A DNA stretch of 64,000 bases from Ostrinia nubilalis (GCF_963855985.1 NC_087104.1:6386001-6450000), one strand, 5' to 3'; positions 48,701 to 61,274 are shown, counted from the stretch's first letter. Notes: generated by a model not told the origin, from the sequence alone. Numbers and translations: made by a program.

Positions 48701-48997
48701 GTCGCGAGTGTCAATTTTGCGTCATTGCGGCATTTGCGGCAATCACAATAATGGCGGCATATGGCATGCGCACGAGTGGATGCAATTTGTCGTCCAGAAT
48801 GTCGCATGCCGGGGATATTTGATGGACTGTTCAGGTATTTTGATGACGGAGAAGGCATTTACAGAATTGTACAGTTTTTCCGTTTCTGTTACAACGATTT
48901 AGACCGTAAGTTTGAAAACAGGTGCTTGTCTGACTGTGATGGCTCTCACTCAGATAATTATCGAAATCAAATATTCATTTGAATGTTTTTAGTTTGT
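45781..48997. other. Non-coding DNA with GC-richer patches
   Basis: 46040-46200 is slightly less AT-rich with homeodomain-like TAATTA words and could be regulatory. 48640-48830 is rich in CGC/GCG and NGGC words and keeps three overlapping frames open. None of these looks like a known protein. No gene is claimed. Confidence 0.3.
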
Positions 48998-49123
48998 GGT
49001 CGCCCCAAACAAACTTGGCGGCGCACTGTAGCAGACGAGGCGAAGAAAATCGGCAAGACTTATTTACGACAAAACCGAACGCGATGGAGGATTGTTGTGG
49101 ACGCCCTCTGCCCCTTAACATAG
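48998..49123 (+). pseudogene. LINE reverse-transcriptase C-terminal fragment
   Basis: The plus strand encodes GRPKQTWRRTVADEAKKIGK then TYLRQNRTRWRIVVDALCPL T and a stop at 49121-49123. The signature GRP..TWRRTV......RTRWR.VV.ALCP is the widely seen C-terminal end of insect LINE endonuclease/reverse-transcriptase proteins. Only the last 41 codons remain, and there is no A-rich tail immediately after the stop. Confidence 0.75.
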
Positions 49124-49217
49124 AACCTTAAGTTAATGATGTTAGCGGATATTGATAAATTTGTTTGTTACGTTTTGCTCCTAAATACATATTCGTATGG
49201 AGATAGTTTGGAATATA

Positions 49218-49906
49218 CAGGGTGGAAACGATAAGTGATCTCATTCGATTATTTCTAAACTACACACGATATCGACAAACTGATTACTGGTCCTGAAAGT
49301 GCTTCACGAGCTCTTTCAAACGATATCAGTAATAGATTACAGAACTAACTGGATCTATCCTAATATTCAATGTTTTCAGTCTCCATACTAAATGTATGCC
49401 ACTTTGCTAGCCACACAATATAAGAAGTGTTATTTTTTTCATTTGAAATAATAAACACTTAAAATTAACTCGTAAATTGCATTCTTATTTAAAATTATTC
49501 ATGGAAAACTTTGGCTTTAGGCTTTACTTGCTATAATATTATCAAGACATGAGTGCCATGACTGTGGCAGTAGTAAATGTGTGGAAGTTGGAAACATTGA
49601 ATTTTCGGATAGATTCAGTTTATTTTATAACTTATTATTGGTACCGTTGGATAGAGCTCGTGAAGCACTTTCAGGATCAGTAACCAGTTTTTCGATATCT
49701 TGTATAGTTTTTAATATTATGTGGTTTTACTAAATGTATGGAGGCTGGAAACATTGAATTTTCAGATAGATCCAGTTTATTTTGTAACCTATTATTGGTA
49801 CCGTTGGATAGAGCTCGTGAAGCACTTTCAGGATCAGTAACTAGTTTTTGTATATCTTGTATAGTTTAGAAATAATCGAGTGAGATCACTTATCGTTTCC
49901 ACCCTG
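49218..49906. mobile_element. TIR element with TA target duplication and a duplicated inner arm
   Basis: CAGGGTGGAAACGATAAGTG at the left is inverted at the right (CACTTATCGTTTCCACCCTG), and the inverted match runs on through ATCTCATTCGATTATTTCTA. TA lies on both sides. A block containing GGAAACATTGAATTTTCGGA through GGTACCGTTGGATAGAGCTC and CGTGAAGCACTTTCAGGATC occurs twice in direct orientation (from about 49588 and 49749) and once, diverged, inverted in the left arm. No transposase frame is present; the TA flank fits Tc1/mariner-type mobilisation. Confidence 0.8.
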
Positions 49907-50041
49907 TAGAGTCACAGATAATTAATAAATACTAAGTAGAGTAACCTGGAAGACCTACACCACCCTTTTGTTTAAAAAAGACTTTAACAAGGCTGCAGTT
50001 TGATACTAGTCTCCTTACAAAGTGTACTTAAAACAGTAATA

Positions 50042-50521
50042 AAGGACATCCACGTTTCATATATTTTTGGTCCAAAATCAAAAGTGTCGGCCAATAAAAA
50101 AAAAGTGCTGTATTCTGACAGAATACGTCCGCCTTAGCATTTGTTACTATGGCACCAAAGCTGTAGCACCACTGTGCGTCGAGTATTTGAGATCTAAAAT
50201 TCATCGACTATTCATACATTTTTTGTTCAAAATCAAAAATGTCGGCCAATAAAAAAAAAAGTGCTGTATTCTGACAGAATACGTCCGCCTTAGCATTTGT
50301 TACTATGACACCAAAGCTGTAGCACCACTGTGCGTCGTAGTATTTGAGATCAAAGTCAGTCGTTTCATATATTTTTAGAACTCAAATACTACGATGCACA
50401 GTGGTGCTACAGCTTTGGTGCCATAGTAATAAATGCTAAGGCGGACGTATTCTATCAGAATACAGCACTTTTATTTTTTGGCCGGCACTTTTGATTTTAG
50501 ACCAAAATGGATGATGTCCTT
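50042..50521. mobile_element. TIR element with three arm copies
   Basis: AAGGACATC (50042) and GATGTCCTT (to 50521) bound the element. An arm containing GTGCTGTATTCTGACAGAAT, then ACGTCCGCCTTAGCATTTGT, then CTGTAGCACCACTGTGCGTC, occurs at about 50105 and 50264 in direct orientation. It occurs once inverted at about 50390-50475. The architecture parallels the neighbouring element at 49218. It is non-coding. Confidence 0.8.
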
Positions 50522-51581
50522 ACCGAAGTATTCTATCATAACAAATTGATTTTTATTTAATCTGTTCCTACACTTTACAGCTTGTTTTACTGCGTTGAGA
50601 AAGCTATTAATACTACATTATAGGCCCCACAGTGAGTGCTACCTTAACAAGAAATGTTACAATCAGGCTACACATCTTTATTGCAATGTAGTATCTATTA
50701 CCGATACAAAAGGTGCACAATGTTTAGCTTAATATTATGTATCCGAAGCTTCTAAGGATAATCACCTACTGCGCCGATATAGTGACGTCTGATCGACAAT
50801 CGACATGCGTTAGAATGTTATAATATTGCTTGATGCAGATCGAGGTAGACAGTGTAATATGGAACATTAAGATGGTAATCAAGTAGCAAGTGACAGACGT
50901 GGTCTTCCTGCTACTGTTTAGTTTGATGGAGTAGTGCTACTAATATTCCCGTTAACCCCTATAGTTCAGCTAATTATTAGTTCGGTTCTAAGAGAAACTT
51001 CAAATTGGTAGTCCAACACCGACACTGTTGTCTATTGTCGCCTTTCTAAATCGTAAGGAGAGGGTATCAGGGCAGGGAACAGTAGGTACCAGTATAGGTA
51101 CCTTTTTTTAAAATAAAAAAAAACATTTCATCATACAAAATGGACTGAAGCAAGGGAAGTGAGGTAAGATTAGGGACAAACAGAATCCATAAGACAGAAG
51201 CTGTGGGCTGGCAAAATGTACTGTTAATTTACCAATCTAACACACTAAGTACACCGACTACATCAAATAGTAATTTCTCTTGGCATCTTACATGCAAGAA
51301 ACCATCATTAATCAATGAAGGAGCGTCAAGAATTCACTCAATTATGGGACTTCTATCGGAAAGCTGGCAAAAAGTGGCATTATAAGACGGCAGAATACGT
51401 GTTCAGAGGCTTGCTAGCGAACGGGTTAAATAAGTTTATTAATATTTAAATAGACTAATCACAAAGTGATTAGGAATCCTCTTTTATTAAGCCGCCTTTT
51501 CAATCAAGTACGAGTATAGTCAGCACATCAATTAAATCATCTTTTGTAATTGCGATGATTTTGCAACAAAAGTGTATTTAA
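50522..51581. other. Non-coding DNA
   Basis: Nothing recognisable is seen. Confidence 0.35.
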
Positions 51582-51700
51582 TCTATACTTATAATAAATC
51601 TGTAGAGAGGTCAATTCTGTACATGAAATATATTTTCAAAATAACTATCAGGGAGTGATTAGTGATCGATACTGATGCCAAAAATGCAATCAGTAAAATT

Positions 51701-51753
<53 letters not shown>

Positions 51754-52529
51754 ATGTTCCTTATAGAAACAAAAACTACTCGACGAATTTTAACGAAACT
51801 TGGTACAATTATTCTTCATACTCCTGGGCAGGTTATAGGATACTTAGGAATTCCCACGGGACCGGGCATTAGCGGGAAAATCTTTTTGTATGAAAAATCT
51901 AAACCGCTTAATTTAGACGCTTGAAATTTGGCAAGCAGGTACCTTAGTAAAGTTAAAGCTTAGTTATGACAGGATATTGCAAAATTCCTACGGGAACGGG
52001 AGTTAGCGGGAAAAAACATTTGTATGAAAAAATGTAAACCGCGTAAGTTAGACGCTTAAAATTTGGCATGCAGGTAACTTAGTAAACTTAAAGCTTAGTT
52101 ACAACAGGATATTGCAAAATTCACACGGGAACTGGAATTAGCGGGAAATTCCTTTTGTATGACTGACTCACTGACATACCCACGCACAGCCTAAACGGCT
52201 AAACGTAGGCACTTGAAATTTATAAGGGACGTAGCTTAGGTACCGTAGAGGTGCACTAAGAAAGGAATTCCCGAAATTCCCACAGGAACAGGAATTACCG
52301 GGAAAATCCTTTTGTATGAAAAATCTAAACCGCTTAAGTTAGACGCTTGAAATTTGGCTTGCAGGTCCCTTAGTAAACTTAAAGCTTACTTACAACAGGA
52401 TATTGCGAAATTCCAACGGGAACGGTAGTTAGCGGGAAAAAACATTTGTATGAAATAATCTAAACCGCGTACGATAGATGAAGGGGGTAAAACGGGATCC
52501 ACGCGTACGAAGTCGCGGGCGGCCGCTAG
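51582..52529 (+). mobile_element. Helitron-like element with (CTGT)n and internal tandem repeats
   Basis: It begins TCTATACTTATAATAAATCT after an A, has a (CTGT)n array at about 51702-51752, and ends CGAAGTCGCGGGCGGCCGCT AG followed by T. Five internal repeats begin AATTCC(C)ACGGGA-like at 51849, 51983, 52118, 52274 and 52409 (spacing 134, 135, 156, 135). Each carries TAGCGGGAAA, TTTTGTATGA, AAACCGC and AGACGCTTGAAATTTGGC words. It is non-coding, about 950 bp. Confidence 0.7.
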
Positions 52530-53448
52530 TTTAACATGATTGTAAATTGATTGATTTATTGTTATTCGCAACCCTGAAAAATATGGTCACATTAAATAAC
52601 TTAAACAAGAGTTTAATAAGGTTTTAATTAATTTACCAAATACGAAGTGAAAATAGTTTATCAAGCATTTAGTAATTAAACATTAATCAAGTGAAACGAC
52701 TATAAATTTTACCGGTCGTATAAAATAGCCTTTTAATTAATTTTGATTGTAATTAAGGTTCGGAACAATAGATTTATAGGGCGTGTTTGGCTAAAACATG
52801 TTGTTCGGAGTTATTAATGATCTGTTAGGTGAAAATTAAGGACTTCTTTTTTCTACAAACAGTTTATTTTTTTTACAAACGGTGGAATGTGGACCGGATC
52901 AATCAAATGCCTTTTTATTTTCAAGCAAACACATATTTTTTTATAATTTATCGAATTGCCTGAACAATTTATTAGAAGTAGGTTTATTCTGACGAGTACC
53001 TAAAATTACTGACTAAAAAGAAGAAGGAAAAGGGTCGAAAAACTCTTAAGTATCTGGTATAGTGAAAATCATACGAGATCACTTCCAATTTAATGATATT
53101 TTCGTTGCAAATTAAATTTTCAACTATCCATATAAACCAAGGCTTCTTAATATGCACAATACATCTTTCAGTAAGTTTTCCATAATAAAATGTAAATATT
53201 ACCCGAACAACCTGTATACAAAGTTTCTAATTAAATACGTATCATGCATTCATGAATGAATACTCATTAGTCAAGAACGTATTAAAGAGCCATTAATATT
53301 AAGTAATTATTTAATTCGACAACAGTTTAATGATAAGAGGAACCTTTCTTGACCTTTACCCTTTAACCTAAAGGTGTATTCTCATCGAAGTACACTTCAA
53401 ATTTGATTAAGTTAGACTATTAGTAAAGTTAAATTCAAATATACTTGG
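52530..53448. other. Non-coding AT-rich DNA
   Basis: Nothing recognisable is seen. Confidence 0.35.
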
Positions 53449-53565
53449 GGTGGGTTGCACCATCTTACTTTAACTTTGACGAACGTCAAAAAGCTGTCAA
53501 ACTCCATACAAAAAGCACCGGTTATCGTCATAGTTACCGTTAAAGTTAGGTGGTGCAACTCAGCC
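53449..53565. mobile_element. Short TIR element, family A, copy 5
   Basis: GGTGGGTTGCACCATCTTAC at the left, GTTAGGTGGTGCAACTCAGCC-type right end, and body GCTGTCAAACTCCATACAAA and CCGGTTATCG. It is close to the copies at 33294 and 55695. Confidence 0.85.
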
Positions 53566-55694
53566 TTAATTAATGAGTAAAAAAAGTATGTAGTACTTTC
53601 TTAACTGAAACTACGTGTTTACGAGTTTAATGGTAAAACATTATAGGTACCTATTAATATACATACATTTTGTGTAATCAAACCTACTTATATTTAATAC
53701 AGATTTAGATTCAGAAATTAGAATCCTCGGTTGCGAATTTGCCGTAAGTAATTTGTGGTTGCACCTTAACGGTCAAATGTAGGTCAAAAGTTGAGACTTT
53801 ATTGTATTGTAGGCTGTAATCTGATGTTATCAATAAGAGTTCATTTTTTAGAACAGTCAGAACATTGTTAGAAAGCAAAAACAAAATGCTAGACGTAAAC
53901 ATGGATAAAAAAGTTTAAATTGCAACTTTTTCCTCACCATTAAGGTTAAGGAGGAGTCAAAATAATTTTAACGAGAAATGATACAGTAATTATAATACTG
54001 CCTGATATCGGACTCTACATTTTCTTTATTTTTAGGCAATTTGAAAGGCAGTGTTCTCTACTTTAATGTAATAAGAACCAATTTTTTTTGGGTACCTAGC
54101 TATCACTGTATCTAAAATATGTAATTTTTAGGTTCTAAGCTATTTATGGTTGTATCTAGATGTAAACAAATCGAACAAAGTCCATAATGATACAAATAAC
54201 CGCTTCCGTAAGACCTAAACTATACCTCGGTGGAGCTTATCAAATCGTTAAGGCATCGAGAATGGCCCATCAAGGCAAAGCAAGCAACTGCAACAGAAGC
54301 CGAGACCGCAAATCGGCGCGCGCGCATTGACGACACACGCCTCTTAGATAGATGGGTCATTCTGTTTGGTATTTGATACCGTATTTTAAACTTCAAGTAC
54401 TTATTATATTTATACTTTAATGCCACAAACACGGTGACCTTAAACACACTAGTATTTAAATTCCACTTATAGAAATTACAGACTAATGAAATTAAAACTT
54501 TGACAACCTTTTACTTCTTCGTAATGCAAAAGTCGAGTATGTCACAGTGACAAATGGCAACGCATTCCGTGTAAAGCTAAAAAGGATACTAATAACATCA
54601 CAGAACTAACGTTACGTTTAAATGCAGTAAAACTGCTTTATTTTTAAAATATCAAATTCAATATCATTTTAATTTTCACAAACTCTCGTGGTTTCCAAAG
54701 TTTTTTTTGCGACTGGCCAGTAAAAGCATTTGCCAAGAAGTTGTCCCAGCCTTTTTTTTGCAAACATACTGACCAGCAAAAGCATTTACCTTCGGAATGT
54801 CCCATCAGGGCGATCGGCGCGTGCGCTGCGGTGCATGCGGCTTCTTGCGCCATTCTCGCGATGGACGGTAATTGTGGGCGATAACATGACGCGCTTTTGT
54901 CATAGTTTTTAGGACTTGCCACCTCGGGATGCGCGAGAGTGGATGAGACTAAGTTAGCGGTCGAGTAGGTAGTATATGAGATTACAAGTTATTTATCCAT
55001 ACGATTCATGTATAATTTTTTATGTTATTATATTGGATAGAGTGCCTTTTTCTTATTTATTTTTTCCCAACATTTGGCTCTGATGGACGTAAAAAAGTAC
55101 AAAAAAGATAGTCCTTATCAAGCACTTCATAAGTACCTATCATTAGGCGCTACCAGCGTTTCAAGACAAAATATTTATGTTCTCTAACTCTTGAACATTA
55201 TTAATAAAAACAAATTGTTTTCATTCTGTGCAGTAATTAATTACTTACATAATTGTATATTTAAGGCACACGTAAAATTCATATAATTTACATAAGGTAG
55301 ATATTATACAACCATAAGCCGACAAAAAAAAAAGAAATGTGTACCTAACGAATGCTTTTCGATTACCTAACGATATCAAATTATTGTTGACTTAATTTTC
55401 TATAAGCCTACACGCTATAAGAGATTCTACACCATAATTATGCAATATTTTTCTAACTTGGAACCGATACCAACACGACTTTACGTCACTGTTATTTAAA
55501 CTTTGATTAGTGTTGATTACGTCATAATTATAATATTTATTTAATCTTAAGGCTTAATTGACTACGATATTGCCCTTTGTAGTAGTATGTGTGTAAGTAA
55601 CCTTTCAGTTCATAAAATAAGTATTAGTTTGTGCCTAGTCCCCTAATATTGGGAAACGAGTATAATGAGGTTCAGACACGATAACGAAAACTAA
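53566..55694. other. Non-coding DNA with a small direct repeat and GC-richer patches
   Basis: ACTGGCCAGTAAAAGCATTT (about 54713) recurs as ACTGACCAGCAAAAGCATTT (about 54768). Patches at 54290-54350 (GGCGCGCGCGCATTGACGAC) and 54805-54870 are GC-richer and share words such as GAATG(T/G)CCCATCA. The word TACCAGCGTTTCAAGACA at 55150 also occurs at 8347, evidence of an undefined dispersed repeat. No gene is seen. Confidence 0.4.
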
Positions 55695-55811
55695 GGCTGG
55701 GTCGCACCATATTACTTTAACTTTGACAAACGTAAAAAATCTGACAAAATTTCATACAAAAACACCGGTTATCGTTAAAGTTACGGTCAAAGTTAGGTGG
55801 TGCAACTCAGC
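55695..55811. mobile_element. Short TIR element, family A, copy 6
   Basis: GGCTGGGTCGCACCATATTA at the left and GTTAGGTGGTGCAACTCAGC at the right flank CCGGTTATCGTTAAAGTTAC. Confidence 0.85.
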
Positions 55812-58534
55812 TTAAGCGATAGAAAATAAAAAGGTAGACTGATAAACGATCCTAAATCTTCTCAATTAAATCTATCAGGTTTTAAAAGTTATTGCTATGT
55901 TAAACCTAACGTGGTGTTAGACATTACGAGCCATCAAAGGCGTCGGACATGCCTCAATGACTCTAAACACGGAATCGTTCTTATCGCACCATCAAGCTGA
56001 TTTAAATCTAAAATGTCTGACTAATTTATGTAATTCGTAATTAGCAGATCTTAAGACAAATAAATTATCTCTCTCGACCTAAGTACTGATTAACTGGCCT
56101 AGGTTCAGTCGCTCTTCAATAATAGAATTTGTGGGAAATAGACATTTCTCTTTATTGTCTAGACGTGAGTCATGAGAATAAAATTCTAGCTTTGAAACAA
56201 TTGATTGCAACAACTAATGGTATATTGCTTGTGAAACTACTGTGAACCGGGGGTTCCGTCTGGTGTCTTTTATGTGGATTTCCATAATAGTTTCCTAAGC
56301 TCGTAGAACAAGAAAAGAAGATAGACGATAAATCTGTTGGTGTAACAGGGAACTAACTTGACGGGACTCTTTGACCACGCTCTTTGACATTTAAACTCTT
56401 TTGTTTTCATTCGACAAATGCCGGTTGTCAATTGTTTTTTCTCCGGAAAAATTTTTCGCGCTACAATTTTCATGTCGTAATTTTTTATACCTTACGAATA
56501 ATTTATTTTTTTCACATTTTCTGCACCAATTTGTCGTGTGATTTTTAATTTCAAATGATTTGATACAACTTTTATGCATATCTAATACATACCTACATAA
56601 ATCCATTAATTAAAAAATATGTATTATAATTAGCAAATTGCTTAATTTACAATTGAAATGATCCATTAACACGTCAGTGTTGCCATAATCGGAATTTACT
56701 AAACATTGTTTTTATTAAAAAATGACGGCCAAATTACGCAGTTGTCAATGGTCTCTGAATTCAAGGGGTAATGAATTCAATTCCCGATCTGGACAGATTA
56801 AATGTTAAAGGTGTTTATGTCGCATATTAAATTAAATGACCGATTTTTAAAACATCTATCCGCAATAGTTTTCAATTAATTATTTTTGGACTTCAAGAAA
56901 AGGCTATAGGATGCTGCAAAATGTCGCGGTAGCCATATTCACATTTAAAACATTATTAAACAACAAGTCACAAAACGAGAGCAAACAGTGCGATAACTTA
57001 TTTGATTAAAATATTACACAGTATCACAGTACACACAAACCAATAAAACATAAGTTTTTTTTTAAACCAAACCGTTTATCGGTGAAAGCAACCAGCAGAT
57101 CCGCGAAAAATAATTGGTTACACCAAATCTATATGTTCTTAAATAAAAAGTGAGTTAACCTCGAAATCGTAATAACAAATCAAAAAAGTAGCACGTGCTA
57201 GCTGAGATCGCTAATCAGCGTAAGTTTATATCTTTAATGATCATCGTATTTCTTCAACTCCGGTAGCGTAGTTAGAGATGAAAAGTGTTTTCAGTATCGG
57301 CTATTTTTTATTAGCCAATTTGATTAATAACGGACCGACTAGCCTGGGATGCCTTTTGGAACTTTAAAATCATCGATAAAATATAATTTTTTCTGCTCTG
57401 GTTACACTACACACTATAATTAAAAAGAGGTAAGCTAAGTTCTTAGGACATCAAAATTTCTGAAATTTAGAGGCGATTTAGGCTAGTATTAGGCCGCTCG
57501 ACTATTGTGGTGAATCCACTCGTAACACAAGCATATTTAGCTTAGTAAAAGGGGTCAACGTGACTTTATTTTTAATTACTAATATTTTTATTTAATAAAT
57601 CTAGAATTGTATTATAAACAGCATTCATTCAATAACTACTAAATTGATCAATCGATATACAGTTGCATCCCTAACTGCAGTATGTTATTTTGTGTAATTG
57701 TAGCAGAGACGCGAGCGCACGCTAGCTTAATGGTGCCGTGTAACTGGCAAGGGCATACACAATTATATCGAACGAGTCGATAATTAGACCGTGCATTTCA
57801 ATTATTTTCTCGATGGATTGAAAATTAAAACCTTTGCTGTTTTATTACACTACTTTTTTCTCTGATTGATAATAACTTAGTTGAAAGAGCCGTGTAAAAT
57901 GTAGTCCCTAAGTTTAACTATATATATATTATGTATGTTTAACTATATATTATGTATCTTTATTAATGTGGAGTTGATTGAATAGTACGGCGTGTTCATA
58001 CATAATGCTTTGTTTCATTAAATCATTGACACGTTGAACTTTCTGTTAAATATGCTTAAATTATCTCTCACACGTCTTGAACTCGTTATCTATCTATCTT
58101 TTTGCACCTAATGGCGCCCGATTACAATCTACAATGATTGTGAGCGATTACGGTCATTATGGTAAAGGTGCAAGGGTCATAATTCAATGAGTAATTGCAT
58201 TTGAATATGAGGTTAAAATATCGTAACATCGCTGTGTGAATTTAATAAATATTTACTACTTTTAAAGTCAGTAACCAGTAGCAAATCAAATTGGCATTTT
58301 ATCAATGGATAGCACATTCCATTGTTAATTACACAAAATAACTATACAACGGATAAGTATTAGTAAAAGCTGTTTGCGATGTTGCACTTTTTTCACGAAG
58401 CAAAGTATGAGAAATAGTATAGGTACAGTCAACGGCACGTCAGATTTCATTTTTGTTGCAAAATAGCAACTATTACAACGACTTAAGATGCTGAAGTGTT
58501 AAATTTGATGTGTTGTCGTCTGTAAATTCTTCGT
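55812..58534. other. Non-coding AT-rich DNA
   Basis: 56775-56795 (ATTCAATTCCCGATCTGG) is a weak B-box-like word. 57910-57960 is an ATATAT-rich stretch with a partial duplication (AACTATATAT..TATGTAT). Nothing else is seen. Confidence 0.35.
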
Positions 58535-59021
58535 TAGAGCCAAAGCACACAATGCGTTGCGGCGCTGCACCGCAAAGATATCGCCGTAAAGGTTCAGTCA
58601 AACCAACCAAGCGATCAGCCAGCGTGGCGATCAATGCATTTAGGTAAGTCTGATCGCCATCGCTGCACGCCGGCTGATCGCGTGTGATGGTGATCGCGTT
58701 GGTTTGGCTGAACCTTAACGCGCGACGCGGAGCTGTAAAGAAAAATATTTATAACTTTCTTGACTTTTAAAAAATGAATTGGTGATCTATGGTAGGAAAA
58801 GTCTATGGTCATAACCTAAAAGCGTCTCGTACTTGTGAGAAAACAATATTTATAGAATTAAAATACCAATTACCATTGGATATTCTAATTGTGGTTTTGG
58901 AAACGACATTTAATTTTAATGCCGCACGTGTGCCGGTCACAGATATTTCTATGTAAGACGACGCAGCGACACCGCTCCGGCGTCGCACCGCCGCCGCAAC
59001 GCATCGTGAGCTTTGGCTCTA
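58535..59021. mobile_element. Palindromic TIR element (outer)
   Basis: TAGAGCCAAAGCACACAATG then CGTTGCGGCG at the left is matched in inverse by CGCCGCAACGCATCGTGAGC then TTTGGCTCTA at the right, with modest mismatches. The GC-rich ends contrast with the AT-rich middle. A second element sits inside the left arm (58587-58717). Confidence 0.8.
58587..58717. mobile_element. Palindromic MITE nested in the outer element
   Basis: TAAAGGTTCAGTCAAACCAA..GCGATCAGCC at the left is inverted at the right as GGCTGATCGCG and TTGGTTTGGCTGAACCTTA. The inner arms also pair (GTGGCGATCA / TGATCGCCAT). It interrupts the left arm of the outer element, so it inserted later. Confidence 0.75.
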
Positions 59022-60441
59022 TGATGTCACGTTGTCGTTAGATCAGCAATCGATGAGGCGCGCATTCCTGTCGCGTCTACTATGATAGATCTCACGATCG
59101 ATCAGCTAGGGTTGTCGATCGGTGCAGAGTTATAGTGAATTGTATTATGACTTCCTTGTAATTAATTACATTAATTAAATAGAGTCTTCCAGCGACTTGG
59201 CCCACTTTTAGCTTGGTCCACGGTAAAGTCGCCGGATTTGGTTTTTAAATATTTTTTCTTTCAGCAACTACGCAAAATAATATACCGTAGCAACTTCAAA
59301 TAATGTTGAAGATTAATTACTTCATCGGGTGTAGGTATGGCATATTAGTTCAAGGATAAATTAATTACACCAACATTCATTGTGTCGACATAATATAATA
59401 ATAATATAATACATAAAAATGTAATTTATTATTTGATAAACAAATAGATTTATGCGATAAGGAAACCCACGGATTCAACGGATTCCAAAGCTTCTCAACG
59501 ATATACAAAAAAGCTGATAAATTGTCATTTCCAGTGACACATCTCTACGTCATGCGCATACGTCGCTATCAATGGCGCATGATAAATGCGGCGCGGGCGA
59601 TGCTGCTATTATATTTCACGCAATGCTAATACAACCTGAACGGACTTTACTATATTTAGCTACAATACTTTGAATCTTAAGTCGACGGAACAAAGGATAT
59701 AGTTATGTGAAGCTTTTGTACCAGTTGTCGCGATTGAGCGCTTAATTGAAGTGACAAAGGACGTGGGACATGGGGCGAAGATAATTATTAAGGTTAAGGC
59801 TATTTTAATGTAGCCTTAAAGTATACGTCTGAAAATAAGTAGATAAGAATAATTATTAAATTAGATCAAGAAATATTTGGTAAGTATTCAGTGCAAATGC
59901 AGCATACATAGCGTTAATTCACTCTGATATTTATCATGAATTTGATAAGACATTATCATAAAGATAAGGCGCTATATCAATTGCCAAGATTCAATCTGAT
60001 CTCAGTTATGCTACTTATTAGAATAAGAAGTAAATCAGAATTTCACCCTTTTATAACTACGAACCTAACCAATTGGTAAAAGTTTCCAAAACGGTGAAAT
60101 TTAAATGACAAGCCCACTTTTCCACTAGACAGTAGCGTCAATATTTGTCCCCTCGAGTCGTGTGCGTTTTAACCTAAGCTCTCAATTTTCAATACGAGTC
60201 TGTTTGGAGTGTTTATCGAGTGTCTACAGAATAGAGCTGGCCACATACAAGAAATGAACAAATAAAAAAACATTTTTGTACATTTTGAACTAGTTGTAAC
60301 ACCAGTGCAACTCACAAGCTGTGTAAGCCGAAAGAGAAGAGAAAATACCGGTATTTTAAGTAGTTGGCCAACGCTTAGCAATTCAACAAAAAGCTTCTGA
60401 ACATCTTATGTAAACTAAATACTTTCAGGCTGAAAACAAAA
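59022..60441. other. Non-coding DNA
   Basis: 59550-59610 is GC-richer (GCGGCGCGGGCGATGCTGCT). Nothing recognisable otherwise. Confidence 0.35.
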
Positions 60442-60591
60442 ACGCCCGTATTCACAAACGATGCTTGCTTAAGTGAAGCAGCAAATCAAACGCACAGAGT
60501 TGAATAGAGCTCTGATTGGTTCGTTTGTCACCCTGTGCGTCCATGCGCACTATGAGACCTCATTGTAATGTTTGTGAATACGGGCGTAAAA
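60442..60591 (+). mobile_element. PIF/Harbinger-like MITE, family B, copy 3
   Basis: CGCCCGTATTCACAAACGAT, then TTGCTTAAGTGAAGCAGCAA, CACCCTGTGCGTCCATGCGC and TTTGTGAATACGGGCG. The flanks are AAA and TAA, one base off a perfect 3-bp duplication. Confidence 0.8.
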
Positions 60592-61274
60592 AAGTTTTTA
60601 TGTACTTACTTGGTAAATCTCAATTAAAATGTGCACAGCATTTTATACCGTAAAACACTTTTACAAAAAAAATAAAGTCCACGATTTTAAAGCTTATAAA
60701 GCCTTTTAGTTACAAAACCGTAGCTCTCTTTTGTTTTTACTGGCCAACGCAAATCACAGCTGGACATTCAAATTGTGTGAAACAAAAAATAAGTGCCTTA
60801 TACGTTTAAAGCCTACGAGTTGCCTGACATACTCGATTTTCTTCTCAAGCTACATAGTAGCCGATTTGGAACCGTTTTTCAGCTATTAGCTGAGAAATCG
60901 CTGCGAAGAAGTTTTTATTACAGTTTCTCTGTCAATTTATTTGAAAAGTAGACTTTACAATAATGTTTTACTTGATTCTATCTTTTCTACAGCTTTAATT
61001 GGTGTCTTTAATGTTTTGTTTTTAAAATTAAACATAAACGTAAATATTTTGTATGGACATTTTTAGAGGAAATTATCACTTACCTTACTGCTGCATCGTA
61101 GGCTCCATCGATATTTTTGTGATCTGTAACAAAATATTGTAATTTAATTTATTTATCTTGTATTATTCTTGGATTTAAAATATTTATTTAATTTTAAAAT
61201 ATCCAAAAACACGTCGAATTTTGTGGTAATGAATGATGTTAATGTCTGTGTAAATCATTTACGAGTATAACATG
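60592..61274. other. Non-coding AT-rich DNA
   Basis: Nothing recognisable is seen. Confidence 0.35.

Noticed and set aside
48514..48822. 102-codon open frame on the plus strand in a GC-richer patch
   Set aside because: Three frames stay open in the same place and none resembles a known protein. The patch lacks obvious donor or acceptor sites.
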